A stretch of DNA of 64,000 bases, taken from Hydrangea macrophylla (Eukaryota > Streptophyta > Magnoliopsida > Cornales > Hydrangeaceae). The stretch is taken from assembly GCA_033977485.1 (NCBI GenBank), contig CM066988.1, positions 3,928,501 to 3,992,500 on the forward strand. Direction: 5' to 3'. Below are positions 47,600 to 60,189 of the stretch, piece by piece. How positions within the stretch are numbered: position 1 is the first letter of the stretch; every line of letters starts with the position of its first letter. The notes beneath the pieces were generated by a model, which was given only the letters and a program-made list of their open reading frames with translations, did no database searches and was not told where the DNA came from. Position numbers and translations under genes: made by a program.

Positions 47600-49205
47600 T
47601 GACATGACTAAAAAGTTGTGCTCTTTTGTGCAGCATCCAAGTGTAGGTGATCGTGCTAGTAATATTGGATAAGTCCAGGTCGATACCATAGGGAACGAAT
47701 AGAAAGAAAATATACTAAGTTACAACCTAAAGAAAAAGAAAAGAAAATAAGGATGTAGGAGTGGAAGTTCTAACGAATCCTAATCAATTAAATTAAACTA
47801 AATAATAAACTAAAGTATAAAGAAGCATAACTAATTAAACAGATTAATTAAAGGTGTCGGAAATATGAGAATCCGCATTGATCCTAACTATCTACCATGT
47901 ATACTCATTAACGTTCTATGGAGTTCATTCCTTTTCAGCATTCCGTATTTTTCTAAAGATATAGAATCAATAGCCCTTACATGACTGGGACTATATCATC
48001 ACAAATGATTTAAAATACTTGGAAGACGGTTTAAAACAATGGTTATTACTTGCACTCTAAATGATGTTAGCATTCAAAGTGGTTTTCAAAAGTCATTGAA
48101 GAAAATAGCCTTAAAGCTGTAAGTTCTAAAAACTGTTGTGACAAACTGAGCTTATTGGGACAATTTGATGACAGATTTCTAAAACAGAAAGTCTTGGAAT
48201 ACTTAAAAGAATCATCTCAGAAATTAACAGGTTCGATCGATCGAAGCGATCTCGATCGATCCGACTGCATCATCCTTCAATCGATCGAAATGTCTTCGAT
48301 CGCTTGACTATAGCTCTAGTTCAATCGATAGAAATAACTTCGATCGATCGAAAATAACTTTGATCGATCAAGCCCAAGGTTTCTAAAGATTGCATGGCAG
48401 AGGTTGAGAATCAATGTTTCATCACATATTCCAAACGTCTAAACTATGGAAACATAACAAAACTAATGCAGAAATAGTAAAACTAGGGCAATCATTACAT
48501 CAAAACTAATGAACAATGAAATAACAAGGATTGGAAAGAAAAACCTTGAAATAATCTGAGATAATCTTAAATAAACTTGAAATCTTCAATAATCTTCAGT
48601 GCAATAATGAAAAAAAGGAAGAAGAACATGAATCTGACCTAATCTACTCCTAATCTAACCCTAAAACTACCCTAAAACTGCTGTTTTTTGCGTTCTGGAG
48701 CGTCCTTATTTATAAGGTTCCTGCAGATTGTACGCAACTTTTGAGAGAAAATAAAGTTCAATCGATCGAGCTTAGTTTGATCAATCGAACTCTCAATCGA
48801 TTGAACTCTCCTCAAGCCCTTGAACTTCTCTGATATTGATAGCTCTGCGCACCGATGGGAGAATGGCCATAACTTTTCACTCGGACCTCGGATTGACCTC
48901 CTGTTTAAGGCCATGCGACCGTAACTCAAATATCTACATTTAGGAAAATCTTCCAAATCTAAAGTCTTCATGGTCAAAAATGGCATTTTCTCAGCTACTT
49001 TTGTTATTCTCTCCACCAGAATCACTTTCTATGCAACAATTGTTTTCCATGATCTGTAAAATAGAGTAAAAACACATGTTTGAGTCTCAACATCATAGAA
49101 AACACTTAATCATTGATATGTATCTAAATCTAGGGACTTGGGGATAAAAGTATGCATAAAAGAGCATGTAATACGCTATAAATATGCACTTTTCACCTCT
49201 AATCA
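47600..49205 (-). mobile_element. solo LTR (1606 bp) with TCGATCGA clusters
   Basis: Ends TGACATGACT and CCTCTAATCA, flanked by perfect 5 bp duplications atatg (47595-47599, 49206-49210). Inserted in the Tat LTR. On the minus strand a TATA box lies at 48704-48715, with one TCGATCGA cluster 43 bp upstream (48758-48806) and another about 330 bp downstream (48232-48370). A chance 117-codon frame lies at 48672-49025. A deleted inverted copy is at 42308-42789. Probably a gypsy LTR of unknown clade. Confidence 0.85.
48232..48370. repeat. TCGATCGA palindrome cluster
   Basis: Six or more copies of TCGATCGA or CGATCGAT in 140 bp, several extended as TTCGATCGATCGAA. A second group lies at 48758-48806 with more decayed copies. 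Confidence 0.9.
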
Positions 49206-50748
49206 ATATGTCTCTATGAGTCTAGTTTCTAACCCAAAATGAAAATCATAGATCGAATGGTCCAATCTCTAAGAATTGGACCAAAACCAAACATCACTCA
49301 GAATTTATAAACTCTCTGTCCAGAGATTTTTTATGATTTTCTAAAAATAGTAAACAAATTTGAATTATTTCAATCTTTTTAGGGGATCTTATTAACACAT
49401 TAAACTTTATAGAAAAATTTACTTAAAGTAAAAATTGTTTGATTAAGGTTCTGATCTATTCCAATCAAAACTGAATTACTGTTCTGAAATTTTAGACAGA
49501 GAGTAACTAGTTCACAAATCCTAAGGTCAAACCATGTTAACTATGAAATCTCAACAGAGCAAAATTGCAAAGATACATCTTTGTGTTTTGAACACATTTC
49601 GATTGGTCTCATTCAATTCCAATGGAGCATGATTTAATTAAAAATCTTTGATCACAGTTGGTTAATGAATTCACTGCACCACTGTTGAATTGATGTTCAT
49701 AATTTGAATCAAACTTTATCTATAATTCTAGAGAGATTCTAGATCAAGTATGATTGTGATCATAAAAAAAACAACGGACTACAAAAGAGTTTCATGGATT
49801 TAGCCTTAGATTAATCCCAACATAGACCCCATGAGAGAATCTAGAAATGGATTTTAAGGACTTACTTAATCCTATGAACTCAGGACACTTGAATATTCAT
49901 GAATCCAACAATCAACTTATGAAAATCAATTTCATTTAAGTCCAATTCCCCTCTCAAATTAATTGTCCTTGGGGATTAAGGATTCAACCCTTATAGATTT
50001 TAATGAAATATGAAGAACTTCAAGAAACCTCCAAATTGGTGGGTCCAAGCCATTAACATGGGAATTGGATCCACCAATTATATAAGGCCATGATCAAAAT
50101 CCAATTCCAATTCTCATATAAATCATGAATTTGTAGACAATTGAAGGACCAAACTCAAGGGAATCAAATGAGATATTTAAGATCTCATGATTCCTTTGAG
50201 AAGAGTATGAACAAAGAGAGCCAAAATTTAATCCAATTGATGATCCAAATCAAATTTTCTTTTTGAAAACTTATTTTACATTAAATCTAAGGCTATTAAG
50301 ATCTAAATCAACAACTACGAATGAGGATTCAATTACAATTCAAGTGGTGTGTGATGAAATGAGGTAGGAAGAGACTTTTTGAAAATTGTGTAAAAGATCC
50401 TAGAATTCTATGAATTGGGATTGAATTTTAGATTTAATCTAATTGAGATTAGAGGATTATTCTAAATATCCTCAGGTTTTATAAGTTCTTGATGAAGATC
50501 TTCAACTATCTTAAAGTTTTTCTTCAAAGCTTCTCAAGCTTCCATGGTTTCTTCTCCTAGTTCTCATTATATTTACTCTTCATTCTCCCAAAATTCTTCA
50601 ATTTCAAGACCTCTAAGCCTCTCCCTCTAATGGAGGCATACACCTCTTTATATAGACACATTGGTTTGGGCCAAATCAGTAATTTTGAAGTATTCTTCTA
50701 TGTGAAGTGTGATGTTGGGTGTTTAATATGTACTTAAATTGTTACAGC

Positions 50749-50847
50749 GGGCGGCACTTAGTGAATTGTCTGTGGCATTCACTGAGTGCTGTTCCGGCAC
50801 TCACTGACTGTTGGTGCAACACTCGGTGCCGCGACTGCCGCGTGCCG
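50749..50847. repeat. GGCACT palindrome cluster in Tat LTR
   Basis: GCGGCACTTAGTGA, GGCATTCACTGAGTGCTG and CCGGCACTCACTGA, then GGTGCCGCG, within 100 bp. It lies 92 bp upstream (minus) of the TATA box. Confidence 0.8.
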
Positions 50848-51339
50848 ACCTTCTTGCAGTTATTATATATATCTATTCTTCTTTCTTTTTTCTTTTTTCT
50901 TTTTTTTTTCTTTTTTTCTTTTGAAATTCTTTTCTTTCTTCTTTTTTTTTTCTTTTGAAATTCTTTTCTTTCTTTTTTTTTTCTAAAGCAAAATTCATTT
51001 CTTATTTTTTATTTTTCTTTTCCTTAATTTTGAGAACCAAATTTATTTTCTCTTCAAGAAACCCAAATTTATTTTCTGTCACGCGTATTTTCACGCCCAA
51101 AATTCCTTTTCCTTTGTTCAATTCCTCAAATTTTATCATCCTTGAGATTGAGAAGCTTTCCAAAGAATCTGAATTGCCTTAAAGACCCTCGAATTTCGTT
51201 GGACATTGTCGTCATTGGTTTTAGAGGTACTCATCCCCTGAATTCGACAGTCGGTCATAATTGGGGTGTCTTGAGCTCTCCGTTGATGTCTGGTGATCTT
51301 GTGTAAGTGTCTGATTGCCTCTGTATTTTTTGATCGCAT

Positions 51340-53719
51340 GATTATACGGTGATTCTTGGAACCTGCTTCTCTCTTGTCTGTGGATTCTTTCTCTTACTTC
51401 TAGTTATTATGCTGGCCAGTTATGGGTGATCCTTCCAAGCCAGTTATTATGCTGGCCACTCCTACCCCAGCTCGTCTGGACACCACTTTTTTTCATCTAA
51501 CACCCGCTTAATGGGTTACTAGTGTCTTGTTGAATGGAAAGAATTTCTACGCCTAGTCTAATTCTCTCTGCCTCTATCTTGGAGGCAAACGAAAGATTGG
51601 TTGGTTACTCGAAAAGTCACCTAAACTTGCAAAAACTGATGCTACATACGATGAGTGGTTTACTGATAATTGTATCATTTTGGGGTTGATGTTTAATTCA
51701 ATGGAAGAACGGATATATCATATGTTCTTGTACCACAACACTGTTCATGGGCTTTGGATAGCTTTAACTAAAATGTATGCCCATGCTCATTCTGATTTAC
51801 GTGTTTTTTGAGCTTTACCAGGACCTCTCTCATGCCTCACAAGCAACTTTGGGTCACTTTATTTTTGATTTCTTTGGTTATTTACAAAATTGTTGGGAGG
51901 AGTTACCCCAGTATGAGCCCATTAGTGATTTCCCTAATGATGGGGAGGTTGAGGTCAAATGTCTTGACCGTCGGCATGCATATCAGTTCTTGATGGGCCT
52001 AAAGCCTGAGTTCGAGGCCCCGCGTATCCAGATTTTGAATACTTCACCTATGCCATTTTTAATTGAGGCCTTTGCCACCGTGGAAGATGATGAACATTGC
52101 CATCGCCTGTTGTCTCAATCATCGGAGCACACTTCTCTAATTTCTGATCAGATGGCTTTGGTTGCCCGCTTGGGCCCATGCCCTACTTTTGGCAATTCTT
52201 CAGGCTCTCGACCTACTTTTAGTGCCCCATGGGGCCCCGCCCTGCTAGCAACCGTCTATATTGCCAACACTGTCATCAACTAGGTTACACTATTGATTGT
52301 TGCTTTGATCTCCATCTCGAGTTAAAATAGCAATATAATGAAACTCAAGGTACTAGTCGTGGGAAGGGTGCTCCCCGCGCAGGTGCTATTGTTGAGAAGG
52401 CTCTGCCTCTGCCCAATTCTGATGAGCTTCAGTCTCAGATTGCCTAACTGTAGTCATATTTGAGCCTTGATACCTTCTCCTCGACTGCTTCCGGTTCTAT
52501 TGCTGTTTTTGCTACGGGCACTTTGACTGCTCTCCATGGTAAGTCTACCCATCCTACTTAGATTCTGGATTCCAGCACTAACAATCATATAACTGGTGAG
52601 CTTTCTTATTTACTTCATCATTTACTTCCATTCACCAGTCGATTCGTATTGCTGATGGATCCTTTGTTCCTGTTTGTAGCCAGGGTGATGCATATTTATC
52701 CCCAGACATCACTTTTTCGTCTGTTTATTTTATCCATAATTTTGCCCACAATCTTTTGTCCGTAAATCGTTTAGCCAAAGATCATAATTGTGCAGTTGTG
52801 TTCTTACCTAGTTGTTGCTATTTGCAGGACCTGATTTCGAAGAAGATTTTTGGCAGGGGTCATGAGCGTGATGGTCTCTACTGATTTGTTGATCCTCAAC
52901 CTCCCAAAATGTCCTCTAGCTTGCAAGCTACTGCCTCTCCTGTTTCCAATAACTCAGTTCTACCAAATTCAAATAATTATGTTTTTTTCTTAAGACTTTA
53001 GATTTGTGGCATGTCCGTTTAGGATATGTAAATTTTCAGTATTTATGTTGGTTGTTTCCTCCATTAAATGAAGCTTGCAAAGACTTTGATTTTAAATGTG
53101 TGGTTTGTGAATTGTCAAAACATACACGCTCCTCTTATATTCCTCGCATGCACCGAGCACCTTGGGCTTTTGACCTTATTCATTCCGATGTTTGGGGCCC
53201 TTCACCTACCATGGCCCTGTCACATCATCGATATTATGTCACATTTATTGATGATTACTCCCGTTGCACTTGGGTTTATCTTGTGAAGAAAAAATCTGAA
53301 GTTTTTTCTTGCTTTAGAAGTTTTTTTACAGATGATTAAAACCCAATTTCAAACTTTTGTGCATAACATTTGGTCTGATAATGGCCGAGAATATGTTGCT
53401 GATGAGTTTAGGGCTACTCATAACAAGGATGGGATCCTCCAACAACTTACATGTCCCTATACTCCTGAACAGAATGATGTGCCATAACGAAAGAACCGTC
53501 ATATTATGTCTGTGGTTCGATGCCTTTTGTGTGGTATAGGTGTTCCTAAATATTTTTGGGATATGGCCGTTCTCACTACCACGTATCTAATAAATCGTAC
53601 CCCGAGTCATGTCCTTCTTGGGAAATCACCCCTTCATGTCCTTAAGACTGGTAGTACTCTTTTTCCCATTGTGCCACATGTTTTCGACTATACTTGCTTT
53701 GTCCAAAATAAAAGTCCTA
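51340..53719 (+). pseudogene. copia gag-protease-integrase remnant
   Basis: Degenerate copia polyprotein on the + strand. Gag pieces at 51520-52290 include a WFTDNCIILGL-like segment and KMYAHAHS, then a partial zinc knuckle (52275-52330). The protease ILDSS(T)NNH motif lies near 52565. The pre-integrase LWHVRLGYV lies at 53004, followed by integrase IHSDVWGPSP, WSDNGREY and TPEQN. Stops are scattered through it. It is cut at 53720 by the Tat LTR, and the reverse transcriptase is missing. A 40 bp repeat of TTATTATGCTGGCCA lies at about 51404-51457. Confidence 0.9.
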
Positions 53720-56710
53720 GTAGACACCCCAATTTTGACCAACCGTCGAATTCCAAGAATGATTACCTCAGAAACCAATGATGACAATGTCCAACAGAAT
53801 TCAAAGATCTTTAAAGTGATTCATGTTCTTCGAAATGTTTTTCAGTCTCGATAAAATTTTCAAAAGAAAGAGGGGAAAGACTGGGTGTTCAGGAAAATTC
53901 GGGTGTAAAAACAAGCATTGAAAAGTACAGAGTCAGTTAAAAAATATTATAAGAAATAAATTCTGGTGTAAATGGTTTTGAGAAAGAAATTTCTGAAAAA
54001 TAAGAAAAAGGATTTTCTTTAAAAAAAAGGAGAGAGTAAGAGAGTTTATTTTTTAAAAAATCAATAAAAAAATAAAAAGAAAAGAAAATTTGAAAAGAAT
54101 ATGTATGTATACACATATATAATGATCTATATAAATAACAGAAGGTGGGGCAGTACGCGACGAAGCCGGCGGCACTCCCTGAATGTCGCGCCGGCAGTCA
54201 TTGAGTGCTGGACCAGTACTCAGTGAGTGCCGCGGACAAGTCAGTGACTGCAACGGCCTGTAGCAATCTATTTTTTTTAATTAAAAATACACATTGAATT
54301 CTAGAAGATGCCATGGCATATGGGTTTATATCTCGAATTTACTGAATTAACCTCTCAAGGTGGTCTATATAAGGAGATATACATCTCCATTATAAGATAT
54401 ACAAGAATTTTATATAGTTTAGAGATATAATTGAGAGATTTTAGAGAGAGAAAGTCGAGAATTGAAGAAGAAACCATTGAAGGAGTTTGAAGAGCTTGAA
54501 GAAGGCTTGAAGATTTTTAAGATCTTCATCAAAGCATGAGAAAAACCTGAGGATTATTGGAGGTAATCTTCTAACTCCAATTAGTCTTAATTTAAATTCA
54601 ATCACAATTTATAGAGTTCTAGGATCTTTACACAATTTTCAAAAAGTCTCTTCCCATCTCATTTCATCACACACCACTTGAATTGTGATTGAATTCTCAT
54701 CTATTTGATTAATTTGGATCTGGTTAATCATGAATTAAGTTTTGTATTAAGCCTTTTTAGTAGAAAATTTTTGATTTGAATCATCAAATTAGTTTGAACT
54801 CTCTCTTCATTTGTTCATACTCTTCTCGTTGTGATCATCAATTTAGTTTGATCTCCAAGGACCATTAAGTTGGGAGGAGAATTGAATAAAATGAATTTAT
54901 ATTCCTCAAGGATCATGTGTTTGAGAGAGGAATTAGATGTAGATCTACTTATTTTCATAATTTGATCATTGATTCCTCCATGAATCTCTTTTGTATTTTA
55001 TTGCTATTTTGATGATCATAATCATACTTAATCTAGATTTTCTCTAGAATTATAGATCAAGTTTGTTTCAAATTATGAACACCAATTCAACCATGGTGCA
55101 GTGAATTCATTAACCAACTGTGATAAAAGATTTTTAATTAAATCATGATCCATTAGAATTGAATGAGACCACTTGGAATGTGTTCATAACACAAAGATCT
55201 AGCACTGAAATCTTTGTTTTGATGAAAGTTTATAGTTAGCATGGTTTGATGTTAGGATATATGAACTAGTCACTCTCTGTCCAAACATTCAGAATAGAAA
55301 GTCAATCTTAATTTGAATAGATCAGAACCTTAATCAAACATTTTGACTTCAAATAAATTTTTCCATGAAGTTTAATGAGTAAATGAGATCCCCTAATAGA
55401 TTGAAGTGATTCAAATTCATTTACTTTTTTTAGAAAATCATACAAAATCTCTGAATAGGGAGTTGATAAAACCTGAGTGATGTCTGATCTTGGTACAATT
55501 CCCAGCGATTGGACCGTTTGATCTTTGATTTTCTTTTTTGGGTTAGAAACGAGACTCATAGAGGCACCTTGTGTCCAAAAATCATTGATATCAAACGATG
55601 GGAACTATGCTTTTCCTATTTTTGAAAGTCTGGTCTACTCTCTGTAAATTCTAAGACAGATTTGGTAAAACTTACCAATTATGATCCAAATGGTTTTCTG
55701 ATACCTTAAGGCTTGAAATGTGTTTCGATAATGATTAATTAAATCCAAATCCGGAGGCTAAATGATCCAAGTCAACAAATGATTCATAGCTTGTTCTTGT
55801 TCATATTCATTATCATCACGTGTATTAATTCTTGTAATTTAGGACATTGGTTTGTATTGCGATAAGCTATAATTGGTTGAGCTTAGTCATGGATATTTAA
55901 TTATGTTGAGATTACATCATCTCTATATGGACATTACATTGGCTCGTAGTTGAGACTTGTATATCTATAGGAATATTGTAGTTTCAACAAATTGGAAAGA
56001 ATTCATAATTTTATTAACCATCTCCATTTTTGTAGATTTACGCTACAATTGGGTATAATACTTCGGATTTAATACTATATTGCGTTCAAAGCATGTGGAA
56101 TAATCTTTCTTTAGTAGCACTATTGAAGTACAATTCCTCGACTTTTCCCTAGTTTATTTTATTTTTTGATTTTATTGATTTTTCGACTTCATGTGCGACA
56201 TCTTAAACTAGGTCTTGCCTTATGTGTATATATGTGCTTAAAGACCCTTTTTTTTCTAGGTTTTCTATTTGTTTGCATGCATTGCACGTTTAATATTTGC
56301 GGGTGGATCTCGAGTAAGTTTCCTTATTCATATTGCATATCATCTTGCTTGCTATTTAAACTATATGGTTTTGTATGCCATTTTATCGTCAGAAATCTTG
56401 CACCCCTATCGACATGCTTTTGTAATGTATATTTATATCTATGTATTAGGTGAAGCCATGCTTAGAATATTAATTTGATTAAAAGGATGTTGAGTAGAGG
56501 GCTATCATGAGATAGGATGAGAGGGGATGTTTTAGTCCGTCATGCTTCTTTCCCTCTCATTCCATAATCCCCGGACTAGAAATCTCTAGTTTCCAAAAGA
56601 TCAGTTTGCTTTTAAATTGTTTCTTAATTTTTCTAAAAAAAAAATTAAGTGGCTACTCGTATTTGAATTTGAAAAAGTTTTAGAAGCGTGGTTAGACTGC
56701 GATATCCATA
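53720..56710 (+). mobile_element. Tat/Ogre 5' LTR (about 3.0 kb)
   Basis: Begins GTAGACACCCCAATTTTG (the TG start is decayed) and ends GATATCCATA, which matches the GGTATCTACA end of the relatives. It is directly followed by the tRNA-Arg primer site, so it is a 5' LTR in + orientation. It lies inverted relative to the LTR at 46443-51273 and inserted in a copia integrase. TATA box TCTATATAAGG at 54364-54374. AT-rich, no coding capacity. Confidence 0.85.
54166..54236. repeat. GGCACTC/GAGTGC palindrome cluster in Tat LTR
   Basis: CCGGCGGCACTCCCTGAA, GCGCCGGCAGTCATTGAG and CAGTACTCAGTGAGTGCC within 71 bp, ending 128 bp upstream of the TATA box. Confidence 0.8.
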
Positions 56711-56713
56711 ATC

Positions 56714-56749
56714 TGGCGACTCTACTGGGGATCGAACCCAGAATCTCTG
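56714..56749 (+). promoter_or_regulatory. primer-binding site complementary to tRNA-Arg
   Basis: Starts TGGCGACTCTACTGGGG three bases after the LTR. From memory of the plant tRNA-Arg(ACG) sequence, complementarity runs about 36 nt with one mismatch, through the acceptor stem, the whole T arm (GATCGAACCCAG) and beyond. Typical primer sites are 12-18 nt. Arg-tRNA priming is the rule for Ogre/Tat elements. Confidence 0.8.
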
Positions 56750-57040
56750 ATTTCACAGACCAAAATTCCTAAGGCTCATCATGCTTAATTCAAAACTTAC
56801 TTAAATGAATCAATGCAACAATGCGGAACTTCTATCGACTTTGTAATGCAAAATGAGACTAAATGCTCTGTTGGGGATTCACGTGCATGCAAATGATATT
56901 CTACGAATGTTTCCAAGAACATAACGACATAAAAAATCGATCAAAAGTGCATCTAAACGGTCAAACCAGAGCCAAAATGGGGTCCGGGAACCAAACGGGT
57001 CATTGTAGGGGCATGAATGCATAAAACATGGAAAATTGGG

Positions 57041-57106
57041 CTGAGTGCCAAGGTGGCACTGGGAGAGTGCCACGCGGCACTCCGAAAGAGCCACCGTGGC
57101 TCTTAA
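57041..57106. repeat. GAGTGCC/GGCACTC cluster in Tat leader
   Basis: GAGTGCCAAGGTGGCACTGG, GAGAGTGCCACGCGGCACTC and AGAGCCACCGTGGCTCTT in 66 bp. They lie between the primer site and the first ORF. No clear TATA box follows. Confidence 0.8.
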
Positions 57107-57348
57107 CCTCTATTTTCGGCATTTTGTTCTTCATTTGCTACCCACTTCAAAATTTGCTTGTTTTCCTCTCAAAATTGCTCCATTTTCTCCATTTTTTCTC
57201 CATCATTATCCTCTAAATCCAAGTTCTTTCATCCTCACATTGGTTTTTCAAAATCAACATCTCATTTAAACTCTTGAAAATTAATCATTCACTGATTCAA
57301 GAACACTTCCCAATTATCAAATCACAAGTTCTCACTCGAATTTAAACA

Positions 57349-59340
57349 ATGTCTTCCTCTTCCTCTTCCGGTTCATATTTCAATATTGAGAGTGGAGGTC
57401 CTCTTCATCTTAACCTCTGGAAAGGGAGACACTCTTACAAGCCTTCCTCCAACAACTTCCCTCCCAAACAACTAATAAGTGATCCACATCAACATTTATC
57501 CTTTAAGGCCAGGGAAGGAGAGGTATTTTCAAAATTTTTCTTTTAAAACTCAATTTCTTCTTTCCAAATGCAATATATTACCAAATTGAAGCTTAATAAT
57601 GCATGCCTGCATGCATGCATGCTCTAATATGTTTTTCTTGTGGTTGATTCCATCCTATGGGTAAGAATCAAAAGCCACCATTTTCAAAACAAGGATTCTC
57701 AAATTGTGCACACAAGGTTTTTGTAGAAATGCCTGACTCACCAATTTCTTCTTTATTGTCATTCTAGGTGAAGAAGGTAACCTTAAAAGGACACGGGTGC
57801 TTGACTCATGGCTACGAATGGTACAAGAAACTCTCCGAAGCCGTGAAAACCAAGGTGTGAGCTGCCAGCATTGGCGAGTTTGTGAAACTCTTGGTGAATA
57901 GCTCCAACAACTTGGCATATCTATCTAGTCTTGCAGAAAGGTGGTGGGACTCTACTAGCACCTTCCATCTTCCATTCGGGAAGATGGCCATGACCCCGAA
58001 TGACTTCTCTATGATAACTGGGCTTCAGGTAGGGGGGAGAACCAATTATTACAGACCCTACATTGGAAACTTCTAGGCAAAAGGTGATCAATCTCCTAGG
58101 AATATACCCACCTAAAGTGGTGAGTGGAGTGGTTCCTTATGCATAGTTCCTAGAGGCCTTCCAAATATATAACCAATTCTCTACTGACCAAATCACCCGA
58201 GCCTTTATCATGTACAAACTAGGGTGTTCCCTTTCTAGTACTAGGGCGGACCTGATTCATTTATCCATCTTAGGGAGCTTGGCTAATGTTGACCAAATCC
58301 ATGTATACGATTGGGGCAGTGTCAGCTTAGCTATTCTCTATAAGCAAATGGGAAAAATTTCTCAAATGTGCTCACTCTCGGTTAGAGGCTTCTAGAGGGT
58401 CTGGGAGATGTTACTCAATACATTTTCTCCTCTCTTTATTCTTTTCTAATGGCATGCTAATGGTCTAATCTCTTCTTTTTTTGCTTGACAGTTATAGAGC
58501 TTCGAGTATCTTAGGATGCTTGCCCCCAAGCCTATGGATTTGAGTGCTAGTCTATTCCCAAAGGGCCTTAAATGGGTGAATGAGAAAGTGGGTGTCAAAG
58601 TTGGAGCTCATGATTAGGAAATGTCAGGAATTCTTAAATCGTCTGATCGGGGACTCGGTGATGGGGGATTCTTGGGCTAGAATTCCTCGTGCGACAAAGG
58701 CTCCCTATGCACCAATGATTCAATTATCAAAACAACGCATTCTATTCACAGGCCCTTACGCCACTGCTTGGTACTTGGGAGAGAGGGTCCTAAGGCAGGC
58801 ATGCTTCCTAGATCACTTCATTGTACCCGACATCCTTCCTCCTAACATGCTAGACACTCACAAGCTTTGGGTGACGACCTCGAGGAGGCTTTCACGGGAG
58901 TGGATGGAACACAACTAATGGTTAATGGGGGCTATGAGGATTTTTGGGTCTCCTATCTCATGCCTAATTTTCCTAGGACTGGTCGCGATGTGGTATGACT
59001 CCTTCTTAGTTCTTCTTCTTCTTATTTTCCTTGCCCAACTTGCTAAACTCTCTTTGGTTGTAGGGAGGGCCTTCTATCAGAGGAGCGAGGAGTTCTAGAA
59101 CTAGAGCTCAAGGGACAGGGTCTTTATATGAGAGAGCACCCTCAAGGTATTCTACTTCCGATCTCCCTTTCATTGATTGGACCATTCCTACCTTAGATGA
59201 TAATGAGGTTCCCTATCGCGTCCCAAAGGCAATCCCTCTGGACTTCCAATGCATCTCTTCAAACGTGGCCATCGTCCCAACACCCTATATTGAAGAACAC
59301 CAGAGCTTCGTTGCTAGCTTGAGATCATGGATCCACTAGT
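57349..59340 (+). pseudogene. Tat element ORF with plant mobile domain, intron-split and decayed
   Basis: Starts MSSSSSSGSYF at 57349. Exon-like blocks follow: 57349-57524, 57770-58076 (with LAERWWDSTSTFHLPFGKM and FSMITGLQVGG), 58210-58395, about 58500-58985 (with YLGERVLRQACFLDHFIVP) and about 59064-59340. Plausible GT/AG borders occur at 57525/57768 and before 58493 and 59064. The FHLPFG and ITGL motifs and overall layout match the plant mobile domain, which is found in MAIN-like proteins and carried by several transposons. Stops (for example 57858, 58074) and frameshifts make it inactive. It lies in sense just downstream of the LTR and primer site, where Tat elements may carry an extra ORF before gag. 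Confidence 0.65.
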
Positions 59341-60189
59341 TAGAATATAAGGTAAAATTCTGGAGCCTTGCCCCTAGTTTCATGACCTCTTTCTAACCTT
59401 TCTATCTTCTTCATCTTCTTAACAGCTTAAATCAGCTAAGCGCTCCCTACAGTCTTGCTCTGCCCAATTTGACATTGAAAAGATGAATATAGCAAGTGAA
59501 GCATATCAAAAAACTAGTGCAAGTTGTTCATTTAAGCTAATCAAATCAATGAATGCATGCATTTTTTCTCGTTCTCACTTTTTCCTTTTCTTGATTTGAT
59601 TAACAATTTCTTTTCTTTTTAGCACAATGAAATCTATGCTGGGTAGAGGCATATATTAGAGTTGGAGATGCGATTAAGGGAATCCTCATCACACCAGCCT
59701 CCTACTAGACGAATGCTGTAGCCAGTTAGGCATTCCACTTCTCACTGTCGCGTCATCATTAAAGAAGGCGAAGAGGAAGAGGAGGAACCTCCATGGGTGT
59801 GACCGAGGAGGGCAAATGCAAGCAAGAGATGCTCTTGAGACTAGCTATATGATTTATCTTTAATTTCCTTGCACTACTATGGATGACTATACTTGACTTA
59901 TGGATTGTACCCATGGATCTCTTCCTTGCATTACCATTCGGACTCTTGCTTGAATTGTACGAGTAGTATGCTCTCTTGGGGAACCTTCTAAAACTATTAT
60001 GACTCTTTGTGACTAGGAATGAATGATTCAAAACACCTAGTAGGACTTCTCATACATATAACAAGGCTTTGAATGAACAAAAATGTTTGTTCGGACTCAG
60101 AACGGAGGTCTAAAACAACGAAAACGAACAAGGATGCATCTACACAAAGGAAGGGTAAAGGGAGGGCCATTGTAGCCCTCAAGGGTACC

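Larger units (their letters stand above)
46443..51273 (-). mobile_element. Tat-type LTR, minus orientation, split by a solo LTR
   Basis: Shares with 19069-22478 the GGAGCCCGGC, AAACACCCCCT and GAGTCxCCACTTAATTTTT segments at its left end and the AATTCGACAGTCGGTCA segment at its right. It starts TGTAGGCT at 46443 and ends near GGGGTGTC at 51270. Without the 1.6 kb insert (47600-49205) it is about 3.2 kb. TATA box TTTATATAGACA at 50647-50658 and a palindrome cluster at 50749-50847. No primer site lies beside it, so it is a solo or orphan LTR. Confidence 0.8.

Noticed and set aside
48672..49025. 117-codon minus-strand ORF
   Set aside because: It lies in a solo LTR over the TATA region, has no domain I recognise, and the inverted copy lacks it.
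56714..56749. Partial tRNA gene on the minus strand
   Set aside because: It matches only the 3' part of tRNA-Arg and sits exactly at an LTR end, so it is a primer-binding site.
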